Below, piece after piece: positions 34,541-44,777 of a stretch of 64,000 bases of DNA. Positions within the stretch are counted from its first letter, which is position 1. Each line of letters starts with the position of its first letter. Origin of the DNA: G963678255 sp963678255. Lineage in GTDB: Bacteria; Cloacimonadota; Cloacimonadia; Cloacimonadales; WRIO01. The notes below the pieces were generated by a model. It ran no database searches. It was given only the letters and a program-made list of their open reading frames with translations, and was not told where the DNA came from. A program made the position numbers and the translations under genes. The stretch is taken from the NCBI GenBank assembly GCA_963678255.2, contig CAXXTW010000001.1, positions 1-64,000 on the forward strand, written 5' to 3'.

Positions 34541-36850
34541 ATGGAGATAGATATACTTTTACAGGATTTAAAGACAGCTGGGAAAATTAAGCAGTTTCAT
34601 TTGTTAAAGGAAATAATTGCTTATTATTACACTGAAGGTAATGAAAAAACACTTGATTATTTTCAAACATTTCTTCATTTAACGGAGCAATATCTTGCAT
34701 TTGACAAAAATCCTGACGACAATATCAAAGATAATATAGCAGAAACCTTCCAAATCGTATTTTCCTATATACAAATATTAGAGAACCTGGAATTGTTTCA
34801 TAAATATCTGCCCGTCTATACTCAATATGAAGAGTACCTGAACTCCCCTGTTCCAAAAGCAAAATTACTGCAAACTTTTGGTTTTTTTTACTGGTTTGAT
34901 CAGCAGTTCGAAAAAAGTATAGAAGCGCTCGAAGAATCCTTAAAATTAATCAATCTGTATGGTTCAGTAACCGATATACCCAATCGTTATACCAATTTAG
35001 GCTACATATACGAAAATAGAGGCAATTATTCTGTAGCAGAGAAATACTACAATGAAGCGATGATTTTCGCTAAAAGCAATAATTCACATAAAGCCCTGTT
35101 TATGGCTTATGCCGCATTAGGAAGGCTTAAGTCCTGTCAAAGAAAGCATGAAGAAGCAGTCTTGTTTTTTAAAGAAGCAATCGCGCTCTCAGAGACGGAG
35201 GATGAGAGCACTTTATCAATTAAGTGTAATCTGGCAAATTCTTATTTTTTACTCAAAGATATCACTGAGTCTCTTAAGTTATACAATGAATTGAAGCGTG
35301 AAGAAGTCAAAAAATGTTCTCCTGGTCTGTATTATACCGTATTATCCAATATGGCCAACATCTATATTGAATCCCGACGCCTAAATGAAGCATTTGAACT
35401 GCTTGAAGAAACAGTTGAATATGCAAAAGTATCCGGGAATAAAGAATTTATGGCAGGATCAGAAGTGAATATTGCCCTGATTTATTATCTTCAAAACGAT
35501 TTTCATAAAGCTGAATCGCATATTTTACAGGCTTTTACATTCTGTGAATTCTGTCATAGCCAGCGGATTTTTAACAATGCCCTAGTCATATATGCCGATA
35601 TTTTAATCAAACAAAAGGCTTATCGTAAAGCACTTGACTATCTGATAAAATATGAAGCCCATGTTGAGGATGAAGGTAATCAGGAAAGAGCAAAAATGCT
35701 GTACAAAAAAATGTCTGAATGCTATGAAAAAATAAAAGATATTAAATCAGCGTGGCAATCAGCCAAAAAATACATAAACATTTGTGAGAAAATAAAGAAG
35801 GAATCTCAAAAAGAGATAGATGAACTCAAATCAAATCCGGTGTTACATAATAAAGTAGAAGGCTTTTATTTTTTTAAAGAAGGGACATCATTCATCTCCA
35901 AAGAATTGAGTATCAGGATAGGTTCGCCTATCATAGGGAAAAGTAAAAAACTTGAAAATGTGATCAATCAAACAATTTTAGCTGCAGATAGTGATTATGC
36001 AAATGTATTAATTACCGGTGAATCCGGAACCGGCAAAGAGCTTTTGGCAAGACTGCTACATTTTTGCAGTCAAAGAAAAAAAGAACAGTTTATTGCCATA
36101 AACAGTGCCTTATTTACCAGCAGTCTGGCTCATAGCAGTATCTTCGGTCATACAAAAGGCGCATTTACCGGAGCTGTATCAAATCAGGCCGGTTATCTTG
36201 AACTGGCTCACAAAGGCACTTTATTTCTCGATGAAATAGGCGATATGCCCCTAGATATTCAAACTGCCTTTCTGAGAGTCATTGAAGATAAGAAAATACT
36301 GCCTTTGGGAAGCAATCAATATAAAAAAGTAAGTTTCCGCCTTGTAAGTGCGACTCATCAGGATATCAAATCCATGACCGAAGACAAGACTTTCCGTCTG
36401 GACTTGTTTAACAGAATCAATACCATACAAATCCATATCCCGCCTTTAAGAGAAAGAAAAGAAGATATCCCCCTGATCATTAATTACCTGTTGAATGATT
36501 TATGTACAAAATTAAATAAAAATATTCCTGAACTCTCAACTCCAGCTATTAATTATTTGTGTGATTATGATTATCCAGGTAATATCAGAGAATTGAATAA
36601 TCTGATGCAGAGAATCATTCTCTTTAATAAAAAAAACAAGATATCTCTGGAAGATATTTACGATGTCCTCCCACAAAAAGAGACATCAGACTTAAATCAG
36701 ACATATACAAATTTGAAACTGGCAGAAATGGAAAAATGCCTGATTCATCAGGCAATGGAAAAATGTAATCACGTTCAAATTGAAGCATGCAAACTCTTAG
36801 GAATTTCTTCATATTCACTAAATAGAAAACTGAAAAAAATCAAAGAGTAG
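34541..36850 (+). CDS. TPR-sensor sigma54-dependent activator (TPR-AAA+-Fis)
   Basis: About 769 residues from the ATG at 34541, which GGAGG precedes by four bases; a TTG one codon earlier would be too close. Residues about 1-430 are tetratricopeptide repeats (RYTNLGYIYENRGNYSVAEK and similar) in place of a receiver or GAF domain. The AAA+ domain follows: Walker A GESGTGKE near 492, the sigma54-contacting GAFTGA near 540, Walker B LFLDEIGD near 562, and the R-finger region FRLDLFNRI. The last 50 residues form a Fis-type helix-turn-helix (VQIEACKLLGISSYSLNRKLKKI). It activates sigma54 promoters by ATP-driven opening. The sensor presumably binds a peptide or protein. Target: very probably the divergent LamG gene. 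Confidence 0.92.
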   Translation: MEIDILLQDLKTAGKIKQFHLLKEIIAYYYTEGNEKTLDYFQTFLHLTEQYLAFDKNPDDNIKDNIAETFQIVFSYIQILENLELFHKYLPVYTQYEEYLNSPVPKAKLLQTFGFFYWFDQQFEKSIEALEESLKLINLYGSVTDIPNRYTNLGYIYENRGNYSVAEKYYNEAMIFAKSNNSHKALFMAYAALGRLKSCQRKHEEAVLFFKEAIALSETEDESTLSIKCNLANSYFLLKDITESLKLYNELKREEVKKCSPGLYYTVLSNMANIYIESRRLNEAFELLEETVEYAKVSGNKEFMAGSEVNIALIYYLQNDFHKAESHILQAFTFCEFCHSQRIFNNALVIYADILIKQKAYRKALDYLIKYEAHVEDEGNQERAKMLYKKMSECYEKIKDIKSAWQSAKKYINICEKIKKESQKEIDELKSNPVLHNKVEGFYFFKEGTSFISKELSIRIGSPIIGKSKKLENVINQTILAADSDYANVLITGESGTGKELLARLLHFCSQRKKEQFIAINSALFTSSLAHSSIFGHTKGAFTGAVSNQAGYLELAHKGTLFLDEIGDMPLDIQTAFLRVIEDKKILPLGSNQYKKVSFRLVSATHQDIKSMTEDKTFRLDLFNRINTIQIHIPPLRERKEDIPLIINYLLNDLCTKLNKNIPELSTPAINYLCDYDYPGNIRELNNLMQRIILFNKKNKISLEDIYDVLPQKETSDLNQTYTNLKLAEMEKCLIHQAMEKCNHVQIEACKLLGISSYSLNRKLKKIKE

Positions 36851-36902
36851 CCTTTATTCACAAAAGACGACTCCTGAATATAAAATGTAAAAAGAAAAAA
36901 AC

Positions 36903-36940
36903 GAACAATCATAAATCCCCTCCAAAGGAGGTGACTGTTC
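36903..36940 (-). terminator. hairpin with T-run on the minus strand
   Basis: CCCTCC-AAA-GGAGG is extended by GAACAATCA/TGACTGTTC (8 of 9 pairs). On the minus strand it runs into GTTTTTTTC. It would stop minus-strand transcripts from the decayed genes to its right, and may also stop the activator gene. Confidence 0.6.
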
Positions 36941-36990
36941 ACTCAACGTATTTCAATTCCATTTCAATGTCGAAATTCTTTACTGTTAAC

Positions 36991-37037
36991 GGCAGTATAA
37001 ACTGGTACAAATTCGGCAGTTTAAATTGACACAGATT
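36991..37037. repeat. iterated end boxes of a second IS21-like element
   Basis: Two similar 23-bp boxes starting GGCAGTATAAACTG and GGCAGTTTAAATTG, spaced 24 bp, lie just before an IstA-like start. The arrangement equals that at 31488-31530, but the box sequence is different, so it is a different IS21-like element. Confidence 0.5.
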
Positions 37038-37073
37038 TAAACACAGTATTTGTCCTTATTATTAGGAGGGCAA

Positions 37074-37375
37074 ATGAAAGGTAAATGTACCATAGAACTA
37101 AAACCCTGCGTGAGACATACTCGGTAAGAGTCGTGGCAGAGCAATTAAACATATCTCCAAATACTGTTCAGAAGTATTCAAAACTTGACTTACAAACAGC
37201 ATCTGTTTATATTAAAAACATAAAACGAGTAAGCCAGTATGATCAAGCTCTATCTTTTATTGAAGAGGAGATATCAAATCATCCTAAGATTTCAACAACA
37301 AAACTACACCGCAAAATAAAATCAATTTTCCTGGAAATAGAAGCCAAAGTTCGTGCTTTACGTTATTACATTTAA
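37074..37375 (+). pseudogene. IS21-like IstA N-terminal remnant with frameshift
   Basis: GGAGGGCAA precedes an ATG at 37074, but that frame closes after 17 codons (TAA). The next frame, entered near 37100, continues with TLRETYSVRVVAEQLNISPN, a helix-turn-helix of IS21 transposases, and stays open to 37375. One frameshift thus separates start and body. The remaining 300 or more residues, including the DDE domain and IstB, are absent. Confidence 0.6.
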
Positions 37376-37483
37376 ACAATCAGGGCAAAATATTCTAATA
37401 CTAAGATACGTTACTATCACCCAGTCATAAATTCTTTTTATAGGGACAAGTTCAAGTTGATCCAAGAGAATTTATCGTACAGA

Positions 37484-37938
37484 TCAGTCCCAATAACCGT
37501 CAAATGAAAGTATATTTTGTATCCTTTGTGTTTTCATATTCTGGAATGATGTTTGTATCATTCCAGAATCGCCCCTATAAAACCAATCGTATTTTCCCTG
37601 CAAGGTTTGAGGAATATAGTAATCTACATCATGATATGTGTATTCTGCCTGATAAGTATTCTTATTGCAATGGCTATTTAGATATGGGCTGTAATCCCAA
37701 CTCCAATTATCCCACAAGAATACATCAAAGCCTTTATTGTCTAAAGAACTAATAGTATTAGCTAACATTTGACCTGTTTTTACCTTTACTACATTAAATC
37801 CAGAATCTTTTGCATAACTCCAATAGTCTTCTTCACACAAATCTGAATAATCTCCGAGGAAAATGATGTCTGAATATTTTGCAATTAAACAAGAACAAAC
37901 TGCAAAAATTAAAGTGATTAAGATTATTTTCGTTTCAT
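37484..37938 (-). pseudogene. secreted protein of unknown family, frameshifted at its start
   Basis: AAAGGAGTAAAT precedes an ATG at 37938. The original frame stops at the fifth codon (TAA). In the next frame a signal peptide is readable (KIILITLIFAVCSCLIA), followed by about 130 residues, such as SDIIFLGDYSDLCEEDYW and KGFDVFLWDNWSWDYSPYL. One extra A in the run of four A (37927-37930) would restore MKRKIILITL. So a single-base loss, real or a sequencing error, inactivates the gene. No family recognised; the early GDYSDL/VKVKTGQML pattern recalls a peptidase propeptide-like or C25-type fragment only vaguely. It follows the FG-GAP pseudogene by 12 bp. Confidence 0.6.
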
Positions 37939-37950
37939 ATTTACTCCTTT

Positions 37951-39139
37951 TTACTTCATTAAGGTAATTTTTTTTGTTTTTAAAATTTTATTTCCTTCCA
38001 TTAATCGACAAAGATAGACAGCTGAAGGCAGGTTTTTAAAGTGATGATTGATAGATCCTTCTGAAACTTGTTTCGAACCTATTTTTACTGAGTCAAGTTT
38101 TTGTCCTTTGATATTATAGATTTCTATAGAAAGGTTTTTATACCTTTCTGCATTTTTAATAACAAAGTTAATAGAAGGATTAAACGGATTGGGATAAGCT
38201 TTGAATATTATTGGATTTGTGAGGCTTGTTTCATCATTAGTTTCAGTTGTTGTATCAAGCAAATTGCTATTTCTTGCAAATCTATAGACTTTTCCATAAC
38301 ATGGATCACAATAACCATCATATGACACTGAGATGGCAATGTCATCACAACCATCATGATTGAAATCACCAACACCTCTGATAAAACCTTCATTATATGG
38401 AGTATTTGTCACATAAGTACAGAAATACTCCACATGAGGCAGAACGGGATCTCCATAAAGAATATAGAATTTGTTATTATATCTGTATGGAGGAAAAGAG
38501 ATTATTTAAGAATAATAAAAATCTAAATCCTCGCTACCATCTCCATTGATGTCGCCAAGCTCATATAATTCATCATTGGATGATCCGAAAAATCCAGAAA
38601 GAGAATCAAGTCCAGCTACTGGCACAAAATACTTGAAATCCATCAGGGTATCACTTTCTGCCCCACTATAAAAGGCATAAATCCCACCTGCAAAGGGACA
38701 GTTTACATAAGTTGTAGGTCTCCAACCGCTTCTGACAATTAAATCTTTTAAACCGTCTCCATTCAAATCAGCACTTAGTAATTTGTAAAATCTTCCTAAT
38801 GTATCTTAAATTGCATCTCTTGTTATAAAAAAAGTTGGAGTTCTGCTTAAAAGGGAGTCAGGCCTTCCCATATAATAATATATTTTGCCTATTTTATGAG
38901 GTTCACTGATTGATATGGGAGGTGCTGGATCAAAAGCAGACTTAAAACTACTAAATCATTATATCCATCGGCATTATAGTCAAGAGTTACGATTGACGTT
39001 CCAAATTGGTCTTTTGGCAGTTCTCCCTGAGTTTGCCAGACTATTGGCATCTGATTAACGGCAAAAAGTGTTTTTAAACATATTATTAACCCAGCAAGAA
39101 TAAAAGTTCATAAAATTTGACTTGGTTGAAAAAAACCAT
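37951..39139 (-). pseudogene. FG-GAP/VCBS-repeat secreted protein with sorting module, multiply broken
   Basis: Joining three open stretches gives one protein of about 390 residues: signal region after AGAGG and ATG 39139, FG-GAP-like units (TLDYNADGYNDLVVLS, DLNGDGLKDLIVRSG, ELGDINGDGSEDLDF, GVGDFNHDGCDDIAIS) and a FlgD-like end with YPNPFNPSINFVI and TKKITLMK. Lesions seen: a frameshift in the signal peptide (about 39090-39110), another after VVLS near 38945, and two in-frame TAA stops (near 38806 and 38506). FG-GAP units fold into a beta-propeller and mediate binding on the surface. The C-terminal half is still well preserved, so decay is recent. Confidence 0.8.
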
Positions 39140-39276
39140 ATAAACCTCTTTATAATTTTTTAAAAGTATTTCCTTTTAATATTTATAAGTGAACCTTAAA
39201 ATTATGAAAGTCAAGTTTTTTCAATATGTTGCATTTTTTACAACTATTATTAATTTTAATATTAACAGAAAGCAAC

Positions 39277-39474
39277 TCGATTTGATTTTATAGTAATACA
39301 ATCTTTTTATAATCTAATAACAAAAATTATTGGAATCGCATTATGTAGAGATGCAAAGCAGGATTGAGACGCAAAGCATTGCGTCTCTACGGAGATTGGT
39401 ATCATATCGACCTCTAGGATAAAAAAAAGCATAAATTTCATTATAATGCAAGCTATTTTTAATATCAAAACAAA
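39277..39474. repeat. direct repeat of about 198 bp, copy 1
   Basis: Nearly identical to 39498-39694 (a handful of changes, one indel). The core is a strong hairpin GAGACGCAA-AGCA-TTGCGTCTC, preceded by a second arm GTAGAGATGCAA so that two alternative folds are possible with GTCTCTAC at the end. The copies are separated by 23 bp of different sequence. No coding capacity. Confidence 0.85.
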
Positions 39475-39497
39475 TTAGTATGCTAACTGTGAAGAAG

Positions 39498-39694
39498 TCA
39501 ATTTGATATTATTGCAATACAATCCTTTTATAATCTAATAACAAAAATTATTGGAATCGCATTATGTAGAGATGCAAAGCAGGATTGAGACGCAAAGCAT
39601 TGCGTCTCTACGGGGGTTGGTATCATATCGACCTCTAGGAAAAAAAAAGCATAAATTTCATTATAATGCAAGCTATTTTTAATATCAAAACAAA
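39498..39694. repeat. direct repeat of about 197 bp, copy 2
   Basis: Second copy of the element at 39277-39474 with the same hairpin core. The high identity shows a recent tandem duplication or two insertions of the same non-autonomous element. Confidence 0.85.
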
Positions 39695-40447
39695 CTGCTG
39701 TTTCTGTGCCAAATTAAAATGCCGTTGACATCCTGATTATCCTCTATTCATCGCTTTTTGAAGTGAACAGTCTCTGAGCAATATTTACTTATAAAAAGAG
39801 CTGTTGTGACTTTAATACAGTTTATAATGATCTACTCAATCGAAACAAATATATAAAGAGGGGCAAATTGGATTAATAACCGACAATTTAACATTATTGA
39901 AAACATATTTTTTCATAGAAAATAATTTAAAGTAATCAGAAAGATAATTGAATTCAGATTGAGCATATTAATTGTCAGGCATTACAGTTTAGAGTCTCAT
40001 TATAGTAAGAATGAAAAAATAATAAAAATTGAATAAATAATTTGCTAATATTAAAAGAGGAGTTATATTGTCACTTAGCAGTTTCATCTGACTAAGTCTT
40101 TTGATTGTGTCAAATGGCAGTATAAGTAAAAGATTAAACCCAGTTTATGAGGTATGAAGACAAATCATTAACTCATAATAATTATTACCAGACTTTTAAA
40201 AGTCAGAATTTATTGGAATCTAGTCAAGTTTGAGATGATCCATTCCCTCGGTGAAGTGTCAGTAAAATATCCAAAATCGCAAATTCTTTCTCGTTTTCAG
40301 CATCAAAATACGAGATGTTTAATCCACAATTATGAGTTATCATTGTCTGATGAAGCAAAGAACTCAAACAGTGAGAAAATATGAAATACATAAGATTGAT
40401 GACCTCGTAAAAAAGAATAATTTCAAAAAAATATATTTTGAAGTTTC

Positions 40448-42130
40448 TCAAGCACAAAATGAGTAATAAACCGAATATTTATTACATTTCTCATTTTTAA
40501 GCTCAGGAAAACAGATTTTTTCCAATATTATAATTAATAATAAGAGATGCTTCTCCCATACCTTACTTTTTGTTACTCTGAACAGGTTAATAAATAATGC
40601 TTTTAATGATTGAGAATAAGACATCTTGTCAAGATTTCTATATCTTGATTTTCGAGCCTCAGTTTGGCTTATAAATCTGGAATTGGTACCTTCAATTCCA
40701 CTTCGATACCGATACTTTTCTTTATACTCATCACTCTGTTCATAAATTCTTCTTAAACAGGAAGCCACTTCAGATTTCTTATAGTGCAAAACTCGGTTGT
40801 TCTTACCTTTTTTTGATGTGCAAGTTTCTTTTAAAGGACATTTGTTACAGATTACATGACTCCATTTGGCACAATAACTATCATTTTTACCAGTTTTAAA
40901 CTGATCAGGTTTATGATTAGCAGGACATGTTAACACTTTAAAATTACCCTTATCAAAGTGAAAATCATCAAGGCCTCGTTGGGATGCATTACCAAGAACC
41001 GGGGAAATAACTTCCACTTCTTTTTCTTTTGCTGCTATAATGTTTTTATGACCACCGTAAGATGCATCGCCAAGCATGTTTTTAGGGCAGATATCCCGAT
41101 CTTTTAAATTATCTAACGCTGGTATTAATGCATGAGAATCATGAATAGCGGCTGATTCTGTCTTTACGTAGGTAATCAGATTCAGCGGTTTTTCTTCACC
41201 TTCCTTTTCTTCTGAGTATGTCTCGACTATCTGTGTTTGATAACCCTGACCTTTATGCCCATCATAGCCGGCATCCTGATCAGAAGGATTCTGAATACTT
41301 GTACATTCGACTTCCTTAGGTTTCTTTATAATAACAATGTTATCTTTTACAATGCAATGTTCAGAAAACACTCTTTCTAACAATTTGAATGATTTTGATG
41401 AGGATATTTCTTCATTCTCAACAAACATTAAAAGAAGACCGTTCATCTCTTCTGCAAGCTTTTGAAGCGTTTTTTCGGAGTCTGATGGTTTTACCTGTCC
41501 AAAAACACTGATGCCTTTACCCTTGAAATACAGATCTTTCAGCTCTTGGTGAATTTTTGAATCATAAATATCTGTAAAATTCTTTTTCAGAGCCTTTAAA
41601 AACAGCTCGGTGGTTTTTGATAATACCCTGATTCTTCCCAGTTTAGCCATATTTGAATAGACATGAACCGAATCAAGACGCTGTTTGTCTGTATTTACGT
41701 TTAATTGTTTGATCATTAAATCGGTTGCCTTTTCAAACACTTCATTACCGATTCCTTGAATAACCATTCTATTACGCATAGTCCATAAAGTTTTAAGGGA
41801 AATAACCTGATCATTTTCGTTGAAACATTCCAGTGCAAAATGCCATAGCTGATTAAAAGCTAATTCTTCAATAGTCTCTTCATCGGTTAGATTAAAAAAC
41901 TGTTGAAGGATAGTGGCACCCATTACCGAATATAATTCTTTGCTTGGACGACCAAGATCCGATGTGTAATACTTTAATACTTTCTTGATGGGAAGTACTG
42001 GTAAAACACAAGTACGAAATACACCTGCCCAACTTTTTTCAAGTCTTGTTAGTTTTACTGGTGTATATTGAACTCTCCAAGTCTCTAATCCAGGCAGTTC
42101 CATCTGATTTTTACTTTTTATTTTAATCAT
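40448..42130 (-). mobile_element. IS1182-like transposase gene, apparently intact
   Basis: A 560-residue DDE transposase. The N-terminal DUF772-like domain is clear (DLGRPSKELYSVMGATILQQ and FNLTDEETIEELAFNQLWHF). Catalytic region motifs: LDSVHVYSNMAKLGR (first Asp, about residue 160), MLGDASYGGHKNI (second Asp, near 350) and RYRSGIEGTNSRF (Glu, near 495), with a Cys-rich segment CNKCPLKETCTSKKG before the last. No stop or shift interrupts it. The last 15 residues look unlike the family and may read past the element. Terminal inverted repeats were not found by eye. It lies next to the truncated gene at 42169, which it may have interrupted. Confidence 0.85.
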
Positions 42131-42168
42131 AGCTATTTACCTCTTATTTATAGAGATAATACTATGAT

Positions 42169-43776
42169 TTGCTGGATCTTGTCAAGACATTTATTGCATT
42201 TATGTCATTATTTTTCAGTCTTTTAAAGATAAATACTTTTTACGAATTCATCAAGATTATTAATTACATTGGCATTGCACAGGAGAGTCAGTCCAATATA
42301 CCAATAGTCAATTTACCATTTAATCAAATTTCACAAGTAGTTGTCAGTGATGGAGCCGGTAGGGCAATTATTGTTTATGAACAATACATAACGGCAGTAG
42401 AAAAGCAAATAGACATAAGAGCAGTAAGAATCAACCAGTTATGTGTCCATGTAACGGGGTAGCCAGGTGCAGCAGGAGTACCAGTATGTATTGCAGCTTA
42501 TGATCAGAGAAAACCCAAACTTGTTAATGACGGATTAGGCAGTGCAATCATAGTATGGCAAGACAGACGGAGTGGAACAGAGTATGATATCTATACTCAA
42601 CGCATTTATGATGGGACTATCCAATGGACAGCTAACGGAATGCCTGTAAGAGTAATAGCTCTTGATCAAATCAACCCACAGATAGTCAGTGCAGGGCTCA
42701 ATACAGCTATCATCGTATGGCAAGATTATATGACTGGCACAAACTGGGATCTTTATGCTCTGAAAGTTACTGGAATCACATCAGGATCTACATTATGGAC
42801 AGCAGCAACAGGCGTTCGTATTTGTATAGCCTCACCCTCAAATCAGACTAATGCTCAAGCAATATCAGATAATGAAGGTGGTGTGATTGTAGCTTGGCAA
42901 GATGACAGAGATTTTTTCACGAATGGATTTGACATATACTCTGAGCACTTAAACACAATAGGTGGTCAGTATGATGGTGGATTACTTGATCCAGATGGTG
43001 GAGCAACCTGTACTGCTCATGCAATAAGCACTAATCCTGGTAATCAAGAAAAACCTATGCTTGCTCTTAAAAACTCCACTATGGCTATCTGTGCGTGGAT
43101 GGATTATAGAAGCAACAGTAACTATGATATTTATACAACAGGGACGAGTGGCACTTTACCTGTTACCTTATCTGCTTTAACAGCAAGTTTTATCAATTCT
43201 GAAAACTTAGTGAATATTTTTTGGAGAACAGAATCTGAATTTAATCATTTAGGATATCGTATATTCAGATCAACAGATAATGTACTAAGTAATGCTACAG
43301 TAATAACAGCTTCTTTATTAAATCAAGGTACATCAATAGGTACAGCAACTGAGTATTCATACAAAGACACAGAAATAGAAGCTAATTGTACATACAATTA
43401 TTGGTTGGAGAGTATCGAGATAGATGGTTCAACCACATTTTATGGTCCAATAACAACAACAACTGGTGATGGTCAACCCCAAATACCAGGCATTCCATTA
43501 TTAACAAAACTAGGAAAAGCTTATCCAAACCCATTTAATCCTCGGACTAACATCAGTTATACTTTGATGAATGATTCTCAAGTAAAAATAGAAGTATATA
43601 ATATGAAGGGCCAAAAAGTAAAGACCCTTATATCAAAGGATCATGTTGCTGGTAGTTATAATGTCAGTTGGGATGGAACAGATCTATACGGTAAAACTGT
43701 TAGCAGTGGAACCTATTTTTATAAAATGACTAGTGACAATTATTCAGAAATCAATAAGATGTTGTTAGTCAAGTAA
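42169..43776 (+). pseudogene. secreted protein with sorting module, 5'-truncated and with an in-frame stop
   Basis: One reading frame from 42169 to 43776, interrupted only by TAG at 42460-42462. Both sides show the same repeat: a VVSDGAGRAIIVYEQY unit, LVNDGLGSAIIVWQDRR, IVSAGLNTAIIVWQDY and ISDNEGGVIVAWQDDR, likely propeller blades. Next come an Fn3-like module (LSALTASFINSENL, IFWRTESEFNHLGYRIFRS) like that in the LamG protein, then YPNPFNPRTNISY and INKMLLVK. No signal peptide or RBS lies at the 5' end, which adjoins the IS1182-like element. The frame after TAG has an ATG at 42640 but would lack export signals. It is probably dead, but if the stop is read through or is an error the defect is only 5' truncation. 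Confidence 0.75.
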
Positions 43777-43792
43777 ACCCCCACAATGTAGA

Positions 43793-43820
43793 AAATAGAG
43801 TATTGAAAGATACTCTATTT
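43793..43820 (+). terminator. intrinsic terminator after the truncated secreted-protein gene
   Basis: Stem AAATAGAGTAT / ATACTCTATTT (11 pairs) with loop TGAAAG, followed by TTTTT, 17 bp past the stop at 43776. Confidence 0.9.
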
Positions 43821-44022
43821 TTTTTAAAATAATTGAAAATCAAGTAATAATACAGACAGATACGGATAAATTCCTATGTATGGTATCTCGAATAAGTCTA
43901 TGTTACAATAGGCTAGTTTTATTAAGTAATACAAGAGTAAACAAAGAAGAGAAAACACAAATTATTCTAACATATGGCGGTAATGGTATAAGCTAACCCA
44001 TCATTAAATAATATTATGTCAG

Positions 44023-44568
44023 CTAACCATAAGGAGCAGAAAGAAGATGGTTTTGATCGTATTCAATGTTAATAAGTGATTTGTACTCTTCTAAAAATTG
44101 ATATGTTATTGGAATTATCCTGGTAGTAAGTTGTCGATATTTTTTAACTTTAGAGAGATAGTTCAAATTTATGAAATCAGCAACAGAAAAAGTGCCAAAG
44201 AGTTTAATATAGAGATCATAACCAGTATTTTTCATTTGAGAGAACTGGTAATGTTTTTCAATTTTATGCATTATTTTTAGAAAGATCCCGTAACAATTAA
44301 GGTGTTTTCTTCTTAATTTTGGTTCTTGTGTTTTATATTTCATGGCATAGATTTTCAGATCATTTTTAAACCTTTGCGGAAGAATCTTCCAGATTTCGAG
44401 TGTTAACTTTTCCATTGAGATAATTTTAGCATTTTGTTTCATAAAGGGAACAGGAATGTAATTCCTACCGACACAGGCATTTCCATAGGAATGGTAACAA
44501 TAAACTATTCCATCAGATTTCCCGCCTTTAGGATATTTTGTTTTTTCCCAATCCATGATTACTCGCAT
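44023..44568 (-). CDS. hypothetical protein, 181 residues
   Basis: I do not recognise this protein. GAGGTAAAC before the ATG at 44568 is a fair RBS and there is a promoter-like ATGACA-17-TATAGA upstream. It begins MRVIMDWEKTKYPKGGKSDGIV, with YGNACVGRNYIPVPFMKQNA, then is helical and basic (about 30 Lys/Arg). The N-terminal pattern (basic, GK-rich start followed by a YxxxGxxxxRxYxxP-type segment) recalls small, poorly studied proteins found in several copies in FCB-group genomes. No signal peptide or membrane segment. It stands alone in the accessory region. Confidence 0.6.
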   Translation of the reverse strand: MRVIMDWEKTKYPKGGKSDGIVYCYHSYGNACVGRNYIPVPFMKQNAKIISMEKLTLEIWKILPQRFKNDLKIYAMKYKTQEPKLRRKHLNCYGIFLKIMHKIEKHYQFSQMKNTGYDLYIKLFGTFSVADFINLNYLSKVKKYRQLTTRIIPITYQFLEEYKSLINIEYDQNHLLSAPYG

Positions 44569-44777
44569 GTTTACCTCAGAATTTTTCTTTCTCTATAATA
44601 TATAACAATTGACATGTCATTTTGTGACAGATTATTTATATTTATTTTTTATTGATATAACACCAAGGAAGGAGTAAGGAAGGAGTAAGGATTGAGTTTG
44701 GAAAGAATTAGAAAAGAGTAACTTTCAATTGTGTCGTCATAAATAAGTTGAAACTAATCAAGAAAAGGAAATACAAG

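Larger units (their letters stand above)
39140..40447. other. 1.3-kb non-coding region with a long direct repeat
   Basis: No credible gene. The repeat pair at 39277-39694 is the main content. A 77-codon minus-strand frame at 40224-40457 has no RBS or recognisable pattern. The right part probably contains the unrecognised left end of the IS1182-like element. Confidence 0.5.

Noticed and set aside
39277..39694. CRISPR-like array
   Set aside because: Only two long copies with one 23-bp gap; repeats of 198 bp with hairpin cores do not fit CRISPR repeats, and no cas gene is present.
40224..40457. 77-codon minus-strand frame after the IS1182-like gene
   Set aside because: No RBS, unusual composition and overlap with the transposase end; probably chance.
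40150..42260. Terminal inverted repeats of the IS1182-like element
   Set aside because: I compared both flanks by eye and found no convincing match, so element borders are not given.
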